Source of the DNA: Bacteroidaceae bacterium
GTDB taxonomy: Bacteria; Bacteroidota; Bacteroidia; Bacteroidales; Bacteroidaceae
Length of the DNA: 34,371 nt
Direction: 5' to 3'
Assembly: GCA_024401185.1 (NCBI GenBank)
Contig: JAKSLO010000017.1
Location: forward strand, 1 to 34,371
Shown: piece by piece, positions 15,808 to 25,300 of the stretch
Position numbering within the stretch: the first letter of the stretch is position 1
How the letters are laid out: the number at the start of each line of letters is the position of its first letter
Position numbers and translations under genes: made by a program
Notes under the pieces: generated by a model
Databases searched by the model: none
The model's input: only the letters and a program-made list of their open reading frames with translations
What the model was told of the DNA's origin: nothing

Positions 15808-17267
15808 AACAATTGATATTTTTATTATTGGCGTTATTTGCAACTGATAACCCGAATTGTTTCGCCCAAAAAATTGTAATTAATCTTTTTGATGGAAATG
15901 TGACAGAATATAAAGCGTCTGATGTGAAAAGTATTGAATTTATTGATGAAGATGATTCAAATACGCCAGGGACAGATGATACTCAGCATTCTGCTGTCGA
16001 GGAATACAGTTCTCTGCAAACACTTTTGTTTTATATGATTGCAGACAACTCCTTGTCAGGATTCATAGCCAGCGACCTCGATGAGGCTTGTCAGGGATAC
16101 CTGAAGGCGCCAGGCAACATGAACCTCTTGGTATACATAGACAACCATGCCAACAATGATGGGCTGCCGGTGCTGATGAATGTGAGACGCAACGAGAAGC
16201 GAGACACGCTGATATGCGACACACTGCGCACATGGAGCTCAGACCACAACTCGGCAGACCCGGCGATGATGTCACAGGTCATCAAGGAAGCTTTCTCCGG
16301 AGTCTTTGATACCCCTGTAAAGGGTATTGTGTTGTCGAGTCATGGTTTTGCATGGACGCCATCAAAACATTACGAAGCCGTCAGGGCTCGCAATAAAGCA
16401 ACTTTAGCTACCCCAGAACTACAATGGCTCGGGCAGGACACAAAACCAAAGGAAAACTTCATGGAACTGTGGGACCTGCACGATGGACTGAAAAACAGCG
16501 GCGTGGAACTGACACACATAATGTTCGATGCCTGCTTTATGAGTAATGCCGAGACAGCCTACGAATTGCGTGACTGTGCCCAATACCTGGTAGCTTCGGC
16601 ATGCGAGATTCCAGGCGATGGATATAACTATATCAAAGTAATGCCAGAACTGAGCGAGGTGACTGGTAGGGACGACTTGCAGAACGCGCTGTGCAAAGTG
16701 ATAGACTGCTATGGCGAGGAATACAACGACGACGGACCGGCATGTGCAGAATTGTGTCTGACTGACCTGACGTACATGGACGAGATTGCTGCAGCCTACA
16801 AGAAACTGCGCACAGGCAAGACTCTGGACGTGAATGAGGTCATAAGCTACGACAGCCTATCGACATCGGGCAAACCACTGGCAAAGATGCAGAGCTACGG
16901 ACGTATGTACTACCTGATTAACAATTATTATGATTACTTCGACCTTGCCGAATGTGCAAGCAAGCTTGGCGATGATGGAACATTGTCGGCCTTGCTTAAG
17001 AAGGCTGTGATTCGAGAGTTCCACGCGTCAATGTTCAGCCCGGTCCCGATGACCCAAGCAACAACAGGACGTATAAAAGGGAGAGATACCGAGGCATTCC
17101 CATTCACCTCATGCTGTGGAATCAGCGTCAGTCTGCCAGAGATGTTTGAAGTAGCAGATCGTTATAAGGAGTTTGGTTCTACTTCTCGTCCATCACTGCA
17201 AAAGATGCAGAGTGCGTATGCCAGGACCCAATGGAGTAAATTTATGGAACAGCAAACATCGGATTAA
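15804..17267 (+). CDS. Clostripain-family (C11) cysteine peptidase, secreted
   Basis: 487 residues. A signal peptide ends near CFAQ (about 19-22), then a short DG-x-x-Y/IEF beta module, then the C11 domain from about residue 70. The catalytic dyad is visible: H180 in GIVLSSHGFAW and C244 in HIMFDACFMSNAE. Clostripain-type enzymes usually cut after Arg or Lys and mature by internal cleavage; secretion beyond the inner membrane is expected from the signal. Length and order are normal, and the C-terminus ends in ARTQWSKFMEQQTSD without a sorting tail. That absence is notable because the coupled upstream protein has one. Three bases after the stop begins the first copy of a 94-bp direct repeat that belongs to another locus, so the original 3' flank has been rearranged. 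Confidence 0.88.
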   Translation: MKQLIFLLLALFATDNPNCFAQKIVINLFDGNVTEYKASDVKSIEFIDEDDSNTPGTDDTQHSAVEEYSSLQTLLFYMIADNSLSGFIASDLDEACQGYLKAPGNMNLLVYIDNHANNDGLPVLMNVRRNEKRDTLICDTLRTWSSDHNSADPAMMSQVIKEAFSGVFDTPVKGIVLSSHGFAWTPSKHYEAVRARNKATLATPELQWLGQDTKPKENFMELWDLHDGLKNSGVELTHIMFDACFMSNAETAYELRDCAQYLVASACEIPGDGYNYIKVMPELSEVTGRDDLQNALCKVIDCYGEEYNDDGPACAELCLTDLTYMDEIAAAYKKLRTGKTLDVNEVISYDSLSTSGKPLAKMQSYGRMYYLINNYYDYFDLAECASKLGDDGTLSALLKKAVIREFHASMFSPVPMTQATTGRIKGRDTEAFPFTSCCGISVSLPEMFEVADRYKEFGSTSRPSLQKMQSAYARTQWSKFMEQQTSD

Positions 17268-17269
17268 AG

Positions 17270-17363
17270 GACAAATTCTTCTCGCTTTGGCTTGCTCAGA
17301 GTTTCTCGTGATTCTGACCGTTCTTGACCATTTCCTTGGCGCGAGCACGGTCGGGTTTGCCTG
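17270..17363. repeat. 94-bp direct repeat, left copy (tail of ATPase gene plus tail of menE)
   Basis: Identical to 18584-18677 at 93 of 94 positions (A for G in TTCTTGACCATT). In the right copy this sequence is the last 14 codons with the stop of the ATPase gene and, on the minus strand, the end of menE. Here both are orphan fragments between the clostripain stop and the ATPase promoter. Confidence 0.95.
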
Positions 17364-17410
17364 AAGACTTAGATGAGCAAAGCACATTCTTACACACTTT
17401 TTGGGGACTA

Positions 17411-17439
17411 TTACGTAAAATACGTAACGCAATATGCGT
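17411..17439. promoter_or_regulatory. Palindromic sites upstream of the ATPase promoter
   Basis: TTACGTAA (17411-17418) is a perfect palindrome, and ACGCA-ATA-TGCGT (17427-17439) is a perfect inverted repeat. They lie 20-50 bp upstream of the -7 box, overlapping where the -33 element should be, as an operator would. No regulator is assigned. Confidence 0.4.
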
Positions 17440-17459
17440 AATAATTGGGAAATAATGTG

Positions 17460-17467
17460 TATCTTTG
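17460..17467 (+). promoter_or_regulatory. -7 promoter element for the ATPase gene (TATCTTTG)
   Basis: TATCTTTG fits TAnnTTTG and lies 30 nt upstream of ATG 17498. No good -33 element; that position is occupied by the palindromes. Confidence 0.6.
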
Positions 17468-17497
17468 CGGTGTGAACCTAAAATACAAGATGTGAAT

Positions 17498-18625
17498 ATG
17501 GTCAAAAATCCTTTTGTTACAGTTGGTTACGAGGGTGCAGAATATTTCTGCGACCGAGTGGAAGAAACAGAGAAACTGACGAAGTTGTTACGTAATGGCA
17601 ACAATGTGCTTCTTATGTCGCCTCGTCGTCTGGGCAAAACAGGCCTGTTGTACCATTGCTTTGCGCAAGACCGTATAGCGACCGACTACAATACCTTTGT
17701 GATAGACATCTATTCCACCAAGAATATTGATGACCTGACTATAATGATGGGACGCAGCATCTTAAACGCACTCAAGACACGAGGCCGGAAAGCATTGGAG
17801 CATTTCCTCAATGTTGTCTCGTCGCTGCGCTCGGGCATCACCTTCGATCTCCTTGGCAATCCTACGTGGAATGTTGAGGTGGGTTCGTTGAAGTCGCCGT
17901 CCTTTACACTCGAGCAGATATTCAGTTATCTGGAATCCTCTGAGAAACCCTGTATTGTGGCTATTGATGAGTTTCAGCAAATCATGTACTACCCGGAAAA
18001 GAATGTAGAGGCAACTCTTCGCACATACATCCAAAGATGCCGTAATGCAGTCTTCGTGTTCTCTGGTTCCGAACGACACCTGCTCTCCGAGATGTTCAGT
18101 TCGCCAGCACGCCCATTCTATGCATCAACCTCGACCATGGCACTCGATTGCATCGACAAAAGCAAGTATCAAGAATTTGCTTCCAATCTGTTTGAGCAAG
18201 GTGGCAAGCATCTTGACGCTACTGTCGCACTAACCGTCTATGAACGTTTTGAGGGCATAACCTGGTTTGTGCAGAAGGTGATGAACTACCTCTATGCCGA
18301 AACCGAGGTGGGTGCTGTTTGTGATGTACAGATGATTGACATAGCCGTGCAAGAGATAGTCAAAGATAACAGCCTAATCTACGCCGACTTGCTCTACCAA
18401 CTTACCCCCCGACAGAAGGAACTTCTGTTGGCAATCAATAAGGAAGGCAAGGCTACTTCCATCACGGGTAGTAAATTCATCAAGCGTTACCATCTGCCAT
18501 CACCCAGCACGATACAAACTGCCATCAAGGCATTGATAGATAAGCAGCTTGTAACACATACACAAGGCATATACGAGGTTTACGACAAATTCTTCTCGCT
18601 TTGGCTTGCTCAGAGTTTCTCGTGA
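17498..18625 (+). CDS. Archaeal-type AAA ATPase (ATPase_2 family)
   Basis: 375 residues from ATG 17498; an in-frame start at 17465 falls in the promoter box and is rejected. The protein has VGYEGAEYFCDRVEE at the N-terminus, Walker A SPRRLGKT at 41-48, Walker B IVAIDEFQQ with D157-E158, a sensor-like VFSGSERHLL, and a C-terminal winged helix with ITGSKFIKRYHLPSPSTIQT. This is the STAND-like 'archaeal ATPase' family, expanded to many copies in Bacteroidetes genomes, with no settled function. Usual relatives are similar in length, and some carry an extra C-terminal nuclease-like domain that is absent here. The last 16 bp overlap the menE 3' end on the opposite strand. The gene with its promoter is bracketed by 94-bp direct repeats. 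Confidence 0.88.
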   Translation: MVKNPFVTVGYEGAEYFCDRVEETEKLTKLLRNGNNVLLMSPRRLGKTGLLYHCFAQDRIATDYNTFVIDIYSTKNIDDLTIMMGRSILNALKTRGRKALEHFLNVVSSLRSGITFDLLGNPTWNVEVGSLKSPSFTLEQIFSYLESSEKPCIVAIDEFQQIMYYPEKNVEATLRTYIQRCRNAVFVFSGSERHLLSEMFSSPARPFYASTSTMALDCIDKSKYQEFASNLFEQGGKHLDATVALTVYERFEGITWFVQKVMNYLYAETEVGAVCDVQMIDIAVQEIVKDNSLIYADLLYQLTPRQKELLLAINKEGKATSITGSKFIKRYHLPSPSTIQTAIKALIDKQLVTHTQGIYEVYDKFFSLWLAQSFS

Positions 18626-18677
18626 TTCTGACCGTTCTTGGCCATTTCCTTGGCGCGAGCACGGTCGGGTTTGCCTG
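18584..18677. repeat. 94-bp direct repeat, right copy
   Basis: Partner of 17270-17363. Here it spans the intact 3' ends of two convergent genes: the ATPase (to 18625) and menE (from 18610). The distance between copies is 1314 bp, just enough for the ATPase gene and its promoter. Confidence 0.95.
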
Positions 18678-19653
18678 TGGCGGTGCGGGGTAGGGCATCA
18701 ACCTGAATGATGCGCTTAGGCATCCAATAAGGGTTTGGAATGATGATACGGAGTTGTTGCTCGTCGAGGGGGTGGGTGGTAAGATAGACAACTATCTCGC
18801 CGAACTTGGCATGTGGGGTTGAGGTGACTTGTATCGTGTCTCCAAAGACGGGACGCAGACAGGCTTCCACCTCTTCTATCTGTATCTTGATGCCACCCGA
18901 ACAGATGACGTTGTCCGAACGCCCAATGATGCGGAAATGGCACCTCCCATTGCATTTTGTCCGTTGACAAAAGCCTCCCAAAGGGGAGGAGAGCACAGAG
19001 GGTGTGAACGCCTCTTCTCTGAACTCCACGATGTCGTGGGTGTAGAGTCTGTTGGGATTCAGAGCCGGTGCATCGATGACGAGGCAGTTGTTTTCGTCCT
19101 TGTCGATGGTGATGCCTGGCAATGGGGTGAACCATGGTTCGTTGATGGGTCTTAGGGCGATGTGCGAGAGGGTTTCCGTCATGCCGTAGCTGTGCCAGAT
19201 GTGGTTGGGCAGGGTGTGTAGCTCAGCCTCCAGCGCGGCATCGAGGGCACCACCGCCGATGATGACGTGACGAATCTCGCTGAACAGTTTGCGCTCCCGT
19301 TCCACCTTGAGCGTCTCGTACACCTGTGACGGCACCATGGCAGCAAAGGTAGGTGCCAGGGTGAGGTCCTTGAGTGGGTGGTTGGAAGGCTCCACGCTGA
19401 TGAGGCGCATGCCCGTCTCTTCGCTTCTCACCACCATCATCATACCGGCAATATAGCGCAAGGGCATGCAGAGCAAAGCCGTGTCGCCTTGCTGCAGGTT
19501 CAGATAACGGCATGTCATGCGTGCCGAAGCCCTCATGCGTTCCTTTTCCACTTCTATGGCTTTGGGAACGCCCGTACTACCACTGGTGTGAACCGTGAGG
19601 GTAGTACGGGCGCTATGCCATTCACGAAGAAAGTCTTCGATTTCTTTGTTCAT
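18610..19653 (-). CDS. menE: O-succinylbenzoate--CoA ligase (AMP-binding)
   Basis: 347 residues from ATG 19653. It adenylates o-succinylbenzoate and forms its CoA thioester in menaquinone synthesis. The short N-terminal form fits Bacteroidetes MenE. Visible motifs are the nucleotide loop VHTSGSTGVPKAIEVEK at 21-37, HSYGMTETLSHIALR at 154-168, RIIGRSDNVICSGGIKIQIEEVE at about 241-263, and TATGKPDRARA at the C-terminus with the catalytic Lys. Between the conserved YTHDIVEF and RIIGR there is an extra stretch of about 20 residues (about 216-237, SVLSSPLGGFCQRTKCNGR) encoded by a palindromic repeat. It starts 4 bp after a GH127 gene, so they may be cotranscribed, and is separated from menC by about 10.5 kb. 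The substrate call rests on similarity and on menC in the window. Confidence 0.88.
   Translation of the reverse strand: MNKEIEDFLREWHSARTTLTVHTSGSTGVPKAIEVEKERMRASARMTCRYLNLQQGDTALLCMPLRYIAGMMMVVRSEETGMRLISVEPSNHPLKDLTLAPTFAAMVPSQVYETLKVERERKLFSEIRHVIIGGGALDAALEAELHTLPNHIWHSYGMTETLSHIALRPINEPWFTPLPGITIDKDENNCLVIDAPALNPNRLYTHDIVEFREEAFTPSVLSSPLGGFCQRTKCNGRCHFRIIGRSDNVICSGGIKIQIEEVEACLRPVFGDTIQVTSTPHAKFGEIVVYLTTHPLDEQQLRIIIPNPYWMPKRIIQVDALPRTATGKPDRARAKEMAKNGQNHEKL
18955..18993. repeat. Palindromic repeat inserted in frame within menE
   Basis: TTTTGTC-CGTT-GACAAAA (18955-18972) is a 7-bp stem with 4-base loop, followed at once by CCTCCC-AAA-GGGGAGG and AGAG. The same pair of elements (TTTTGT-A-CGTTGAC-G-AAAAG next to AGGGAGGG) is present at 5976-6008 in the pta-ackA spacer. 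No frame shift results. Confidence 0.7.
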
Positions 19654-19657
19654 GTGT

Positions 19658-22264
19658 CTATTTCTGTTCAGCAGGAGAGGCAGTCTCCTCAACGGGCACC
19701 TTGCTGTCTTTTACCAGTCGGATGTAGTAGAGCCCGGGGTTGGGAGTGCTCTCTGATGCTACGATGCGAACGATGTATTTGCTGACGGGCTTACCCTTCT
19801 CATCGAATGCCAGCTTGCCAAGAGGCAATTCCAGGTTGAAGAAGTTCTTTCCATCGGCTTTCTCGATACGGCGAGGCATGGTGTAGTCCTTCAGCAGCAC
19901 GTCGTTGACGTAGATCTTGCACTTGCGACCTCTGTCATCGCCTTGGTAGCGAAGCATCAGGGCCAGATCCTTGCTGTTGCTTACCGTGTCGGTCAACTCA
20001 ATCTGCATCCATCCGTTGGCCTTGGTGTCGCGATAGTCCTCCTCCTTGTACGAACCCTTTCCAGAGTCGGATGAGAAGGTCACTACGCCAGCCTCCGACT
20101 GCTGCTTGCCCATGTCAACCAAGTCCACCGTACGCTCGTCAATGAGTTTCTTCTCGCGTTCTGCCTGCACCCAGGTGCTGTTCTGCAGACCCTCCAGGGT
20201 TGTCTGGTAGAAGTAGTTGTTCACACGGCTGTGATGCAGTCTGAAGTAAGGCTCCAGGGTGAGGGTAGTCCATTTGTAGTCCTTGGCTCCCTCGTCGTTG
20301 CGATATACGTCGAGTATGAAGGTCAGAGGCTTAGACTTGAGGGGCGTGATGCGCTCCAGCACCTTGCTGCGGTCGCCGATGAGCATAGGCATGGTAGCCA
20401 GGTCGTATTTTGCTGTGTAGGCTCCGGGAGCATGGCCCATACGCTCACCCAATGCGTATTCGTGTGTCAGCTGGGCATATTCCAGATTGCCGAAGTCGGA
20501 TGCTTTCTCTTTGGTGGTACGTGCACCCAAGAGGATGGGACCGTACTTGAAGGCGATGTAGTCCTTCATGTTGGGGCACTCCTCGTAGCGTAGTTCCATG
20601 GGCAGGCTTACCTCAATGATGTCGCCCTTCTTGAACGACTTGGTCAGCATGAAGTATTCGCCATTCTGGGTGCCCGATACGTTCTCGGGATTACCGTTGT
20701 ACTTCACGGCAAAGCCTTTTGCCACCCATGAGGGACGGCGTATGGCCAGTGTGAACTTACCGCTCTTCTCAATGGTCAGCTTGGTGCCCTGCTCATAGGG
20801 GAAGTCGGTGGTCTGGGTCAGCGCAAAGGTCTTGTTCTTCAGCTTTGAGGCGGTGAAGAGGTTGACGTAGAGCACCTGAACCTTCTTGCCCTTTTCGTTG
20901 GTCATGATGTTGTGTGTGTAGATGAAGTGACCATACTTCTCATGGTTCTCCATACCAGTTCCCACGCAGCACCACATATCCTGGTCGGGCACGCTGTAGA
21001 TGCGGTATGACTGAGGACGCAAGGGTGTGAAATATACGTAGCCGCCCGTCTTGGGATCCTGTGTCGAGAGGATGTGGTTGTACATGGCTGCTTCGTAGAA
21101 GTCGGCATACTTGCCTTCGTGGAAGGTGTCAAACAGGTTCTCGGTCAGCTTCATCATGTTGTTGGTGTTGCAGCTCTCGGGACCATCCAGCTTGTCGATG
21201 TAGCGGTCGCAGTTGTCGGTACCCAGGAAGTGCTCCTCCACCGAGTTACCGCCAATGCAGACGGTGCGGTTGGTGGTCACGTCCGTCCAGAAGTTCTGGG
21301 CAGCCGTAAGGTAGTCGTTAGTGCCATCCTGCGATACCTGATGCACACGGATGAAGCCCACATACTTGGGCACCTGTGTGTTGGCATGCTTACCGCTCAG
21401 GAACTTGGTGTCCAGCGTTTGCATGCCATTCTTCATGCCCTGGTGACTGTAGCGCTTGGCACCCTCAAGGTACTTGCCGTCGCCAAACATAAGGTAGGCG
21501 TCGGCTATGGTCTCGTTCATGCCTCCGTGCTCTGTGTTCAGCACACCCTGCATGGCATTGTCGTCAACCTTGCTTATCACGTTGATGCTCCAGTCGCACA
21601 TCTTGCGGAACATCTCCTTGGCTATGCTGGCACGCATGAAGTCCTTGCTGTCGTCGGTATAGATGGCAAGGTCGCGCAAACCAGCCAGAATCTTATGCTG
21701 GCAATAGAAGGGTACGGGCTTGGCACCTCTCCAGAAGCCATTTACGTCACCTTCGTACAGCTTTTTCCAATTGTCGTTCATGGGCTGACCACCGATGAAG
21801 CCGTACATGCCCGTCTCGTCGTTGTCGTAGGCATCCTGGCAGTCTTTCACCACCTTGATGATGTAGTCGATGCGTGCCAGGATCTGTGCCTTGGTGGTGG
21901 CATCGTTGCATGCCGAGTAGGCCAATGCCAATGCCGTCATGTAGTGACCGCCCACGTGACCGCTCAGGTCAAAGTCGGGCTTACCCCAGTTGGCATGGTT
22001 GGGGTGTTTCTCTTCCCACTTGTAGTAGCGGCTCTGTGTGTCGGTGGTGGCGCTCAGACCTGCCTGGCGCACAAAGGGGGTGAGCAGACGGTCCACATCA
22101 TAGCTCATGAGGTGCTTGATGTTGAGGTCTTGTGCCGTCTTCAGGGGGCCTGCCAGCAGGGTTACCTCTTCCAGGTCGAAGTGCTGGGGGTACAGCTCAC
22201 TCTGTGCCATAGCGCTGCCCGCCATGGCGAGTGCGGCAAATGTAGTTAGGATTGTTTTCTTCAT
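19658..22264 (-). CDS. GH127 beta-L-arabinofuranosidase (DUF1680), paralog 1
   Basis: 868 residues from ATG 22264, fixed by the signal peptide MKKTILTTFAALAMAGSAMAQ. Family GH127 releases beta-L-arabinofuranose from plant glycans such as hydroxyproline-rich glycoproteins or pectin side chains. The known zinc-cysteine active site is recognisable: E344 region in GGNSVEEHF, E363 and C365 in GPESCNTNNM, and C432-C433 in MWCCVGTGMENHEKYGHF. A barrel occupies about 22-480, then beta domains; residues from about 720 form an extra beta-sandwich (QSEAGVVTFSSDSGKGSY ... LYYIRLVKDSK). Most of the sequence aligns almost gap-free with the next gene upstream, so the two are tandem duplicates. It ends in VEETASPAEQK without a sorting tail. 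It has its own promoter and lies 4 bp before menE. Confidence 0.92.
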   Translation of the reverse strand: MKKTILTTFAALAMAGSAMAQSELYPQHFDLEEVTLLAGPLKTAQDLNIKHLMSYDVDRLLTPFVRQAGLSATTDTQSRYYKWEEKHPNHANWGKPDFDLSGHVGGHYMTALALAYSACNDATTKAQILARIDYIIKVVKDCQDAYDNDETGMYGFIGGQPMNDNWKKLYEGDVNGFWRGAKPVPFYCQHKILAGLRDLAIYTDDSKDFMRASIAKEMFRKMCDWSINVISKVDDNAMQGVLNTEHGGMNETIADAYLMFGDGKYLEGAKRYSHQGMKNGMQTLDTKFLSGKHANTQVPKYVGFIRVHQVSQDGTNDYLTAAQNFWTDVTTNRTVCIGGNSVEEHFLGTDNCDRYIDKLDGPESCNTNNMMKLTENLFDTFHEGKYADFYEAAMYNHILSTQDPKTGGYVYFTPLRPQSYRIYSVPDQDMWCCVGTGMENHEKYGHFIYTHNIMTNEKGKKVQVLYVNLFTASKLKNKTFALTQTTDFPYEQGTKLTIEKSGKFTLAIRRPSWVAKGFAVKYNGNPENVSGTQNGEYFMLTKSFKKGDIIEVSLPMELRYEECPNMKDYIAFKYGPILLGARTTKEKASDFGNLEYAQLTHEYALGERMGHAPGAYTAKYDLATMPMLIGDRSKVLERITPLKSKPLTFILDVYRNDEGAKDYKWTTLTLEPYFRLHHSRVNNYFYQTTLEGLQNSTWVQAEREKKLIDERTVDLVDMGKQQSEAGVVTFSSDSGKGSYKEEDYRDTKANGWMQIELTDTVSNSKDLALMLRYQGDDRGRKCKIYVNDVLLKDYTMPRRIEKADGKNFFNLELPLGKLAFDEKGKPVSKYIVRIVASESTPNPGLYYIRLVKDSKVPVEETASPAEQK

Positions 22265-22319
22265 CGAGAGGAAAGTTTTCTTTTTGTTGTCAGTATTTTG
22301 GTTAATTGTATTTGTTGTG

Positions 22320-22352
22320 CAAAGGTAGCATTTTTTTTTTGAAACACGCAAA
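22320..22352 (-). promoter_or_regulatory. Promoter of GH127 paralog 1
   Basis: On the minus strand TTTG (22352-22349), 21 nt, then TACCTTTG (22327-22320). It gives a leader of about 50 nt. The leader shares CAGTAT-TTGGTTA-TTGT (plus-strand view) with the leader of paralog 2. Confidence 0.8.
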
Positions 22353-22396
22353 GAAGATGCGTTTTTGTGCGCAACTCGGCACAATTCATAATTACT

Positions 22397-25300
22397 TTAC
22401 TTCTTGATTACCTTGCTCGTGCTGCCGTCAGAGTAGCGTATGATGTTCACGCCACGCTGGGGCTGTGCCGAGGGCATGCCGTTCAAGTTGTAGTAGCCGG
22501 CTATCTTCTTGCTCTCGTGGTGAAGCTCTATGGCAGTCATGTCGCCTTCGGGCTCATCCATGTTGCCATTGAGCTGTGCTTCGCTCATAAAGCCGATGTA
22601 GCTGATGGTCACCTCCTGGCTGCTGTTGGTGGCGGTCAGTCCGAAGGTGGTGCTGGCGCTGTTGTACGAGGTGCTGAGTATCCAGGGATCGCTCTGGCAG
22701 TTGGCGTCGATGCCGCTCTTGCTGATGTCCCACACCAGCTGCGTACGGCCGTCGGCCAGTTTGCTGCTCTTGGTGGGGGCTACCGAACTGCCCTGGTTCT
22801 TGCCGTTAAGCCACCACACGTACGACTTGCCGCTTGTGCTGCTCAGGTTCGTGCCGCGTATGACGAGGTACTTCTGGTCGAGAGGCACTTCATAGTTGCC
22901 TGTTGCTCCGTATTTCAGACAGATGTTGTTGTTGCCGCTCTGCGTCATCGTGATGGTGTTCTTCTGCTTGTCCACCTTGATCTTGTCCTGGCTCAGTCTG
23001 CCTCCGTCACCGCTGTAAGCCCAGTCGGTGGCCTTGAACTTGTAGTATGCCTCGCCCACCTTGCTGTCCTTGACCAGACGTATGTAGTAAAGACCCGGAT
23101 TGGGTGTGCTGGATGATGCCACGATGCGTACCACGTATCGGGTTACTGCATTGCCCTGTTCGTCGAACGCCAGTTTGCCGAGGGGCAACTCCAGTTGGTA
23201 GAAGTTCTTGCCGTCGGCCTTGTAGGCAGTAGTCGGCACCTTGTAGTCTTTCAGCAGCACGTCGTTGACGTATATCTTGCACATGCGTCCCTTGTCGTCG
23301 GCCTGATAGCGGAGCATCAGGGCAAGGTCCTTGGCATTGTCCATGGTGTCGGTCAGCACAATCTGCATCCATCCGTTCGCCTTGGTGTCGCGGTAGTCCT
23401 CGTCCTTGTACGTGCCCTTGCCCGAGTCGCTCGAATAGGTCACCACGCCAGCCTCCGACTGCTGCTTGCCCATGTCCACCTGGTCCACGGTGCGCTCCTC
23501 AATGGCCTTCTGCTCACGCTCCAGTTCGGCCCAGGTGCTCTTCATGTAGGTGTCGTAGGTGGCCTGGTAGAAGTAGTTGTTCACACGACTGTGGTGCAGA
23601 CTGTAGTAGGGCTCCAGGGTGAGGGTGCTCCACGTGTAGCCTCCTGCCGTCTCCTCGGCACGGCTTACGTCGAGGGTGAAGGTCAAGGGCTTGCCTTCCA
23701 CGGGGGTGATGCGTTCCAGCACCTTGGTGCGGTCGCCTATGAGCATGGGCATGGTGCTCAGGTCGTACTTGGCGGTGTAGGCACCTGGGGCATGGCCCAT
23801 TCGCTCCCCCTGGGCATACTCGTGGTTCAGTTGCGCATAGGCCAGGTAGCCGGGGTCGGTGCTCTTCTGCTTGGTGGTGCGGGCACCCAAGAGGATGGGA
23901 CCGTACTTGAAGGCGATGTAGTCCTTGAGCAGGGGGCATGGCTCGTAGCGTAGTTCCATGGGCAGACTCACCTCTATGACGTCGCCTTCCTTCCAGTCGC
24001 CCTTCACCATGGCATAGCCCTTGCTCGTGGTGTATTCTGCCTCGGCGCCGTTGACGCGAATGCTGAAGCCGCTACCCACCCAGGAGGGTTTGCGTATGGC
24101 CAGTGTGTACGACTGGCTCTTGTTGACGGTCAGCTTGGTGCCTTGCTCGTAGGGGAACTCCGTGGTCTGTGTCAGGGCAAAGGTCTCGTTCTTCAGGGTC
24201 GAAGCCGTAAACAGGTTTACATACAGCGTCTGCGTCTCGCCTTGTTCGTAATGGGTGTAGATGAAGTGGCCATACTTCTCGTGGTTCTCCATACCAGTTC
24301 CCACGCAGCACCACATGTCCTGGTTGACCTTGCTGTAGATGCGGTACGACTGTGGGCGCAAGGGGGTGAAATATACGTATCCGCCCGTCTTGGGGTCTTG
24401 GGTGGAGAGTATGTGGTTATACATGGCTGCCTCGTAGTAGTCGGCATACTTGCTGTCGTGATTGGTGTCGAAGAGGTCTTCGGTGAGCTTCAGCATGTTG
24501 TTGGTGTTGCAGCTTTCAGGCCCGTCCAGCTTGTCGATGTAGTTGTCTCCGTTGCTGGTGCCCAGGAAGTGCTCCTCCACCGAGTTACCGCCGATGCACA
24601 CGGTACGGTTCTTGGTCACGTCGGTCCAGAAGTTCTGTGCTGCGGTGCGGAAGTTGTTCGTACTGGTCGATGAAACCTGGTTGACGCGGATGAAGCCGAC
24701 GTATTTGGGCACCTGGGTATTGGCATGCTTGCCGCTCAGGAAGTTCTTGTCCAGCGTTTGCATGCCGTTCACCATGCCCATGTCGCTGTATCGCTTGGCA
24801 GCCTTGAGGTACTTGCTGTCGCCAAACATCTTGTAGGCGTCGGCCAGGGTCTCGTTCATGCCGCCGTGCTCGGTCCACAGCACGCGTTGCAGGGCGTCGT
24901 CGCTGAGCTTGGCCACCACGTTGATGCTCCAGTCGCACATCTTGCGGAACATCTCTCTGGCAATGCTGGCACGCATGAAGTCCTCGCTGTCCTCGGTATA
25001 GATGGCTATGTCGCGAAGTCCTGCCAGAATCTTGTGCTGGCAATAGAAGGGTACGGGCTTTGCGCCATTCCAGAATCCGTCCGTATCGCCTTTGTACAGC
25101 TTCTGCCAGTTGGCATTCATGGGCTGTCCGCCTACGAATCCGTACATGCCGGTCTTGTCCTCGTCATAGGCATCCTGGCAGTCCTTCACCACACCCACTA
25201 TGTAGTCTATGCGCTCCAGTATCTTGGCCTTGGTGGTGGCGTTGTCGCAGGCTGCGTAGGCCAATGCCAGGGCAGTCATGTAGTGCCCGCCAATATGTCC

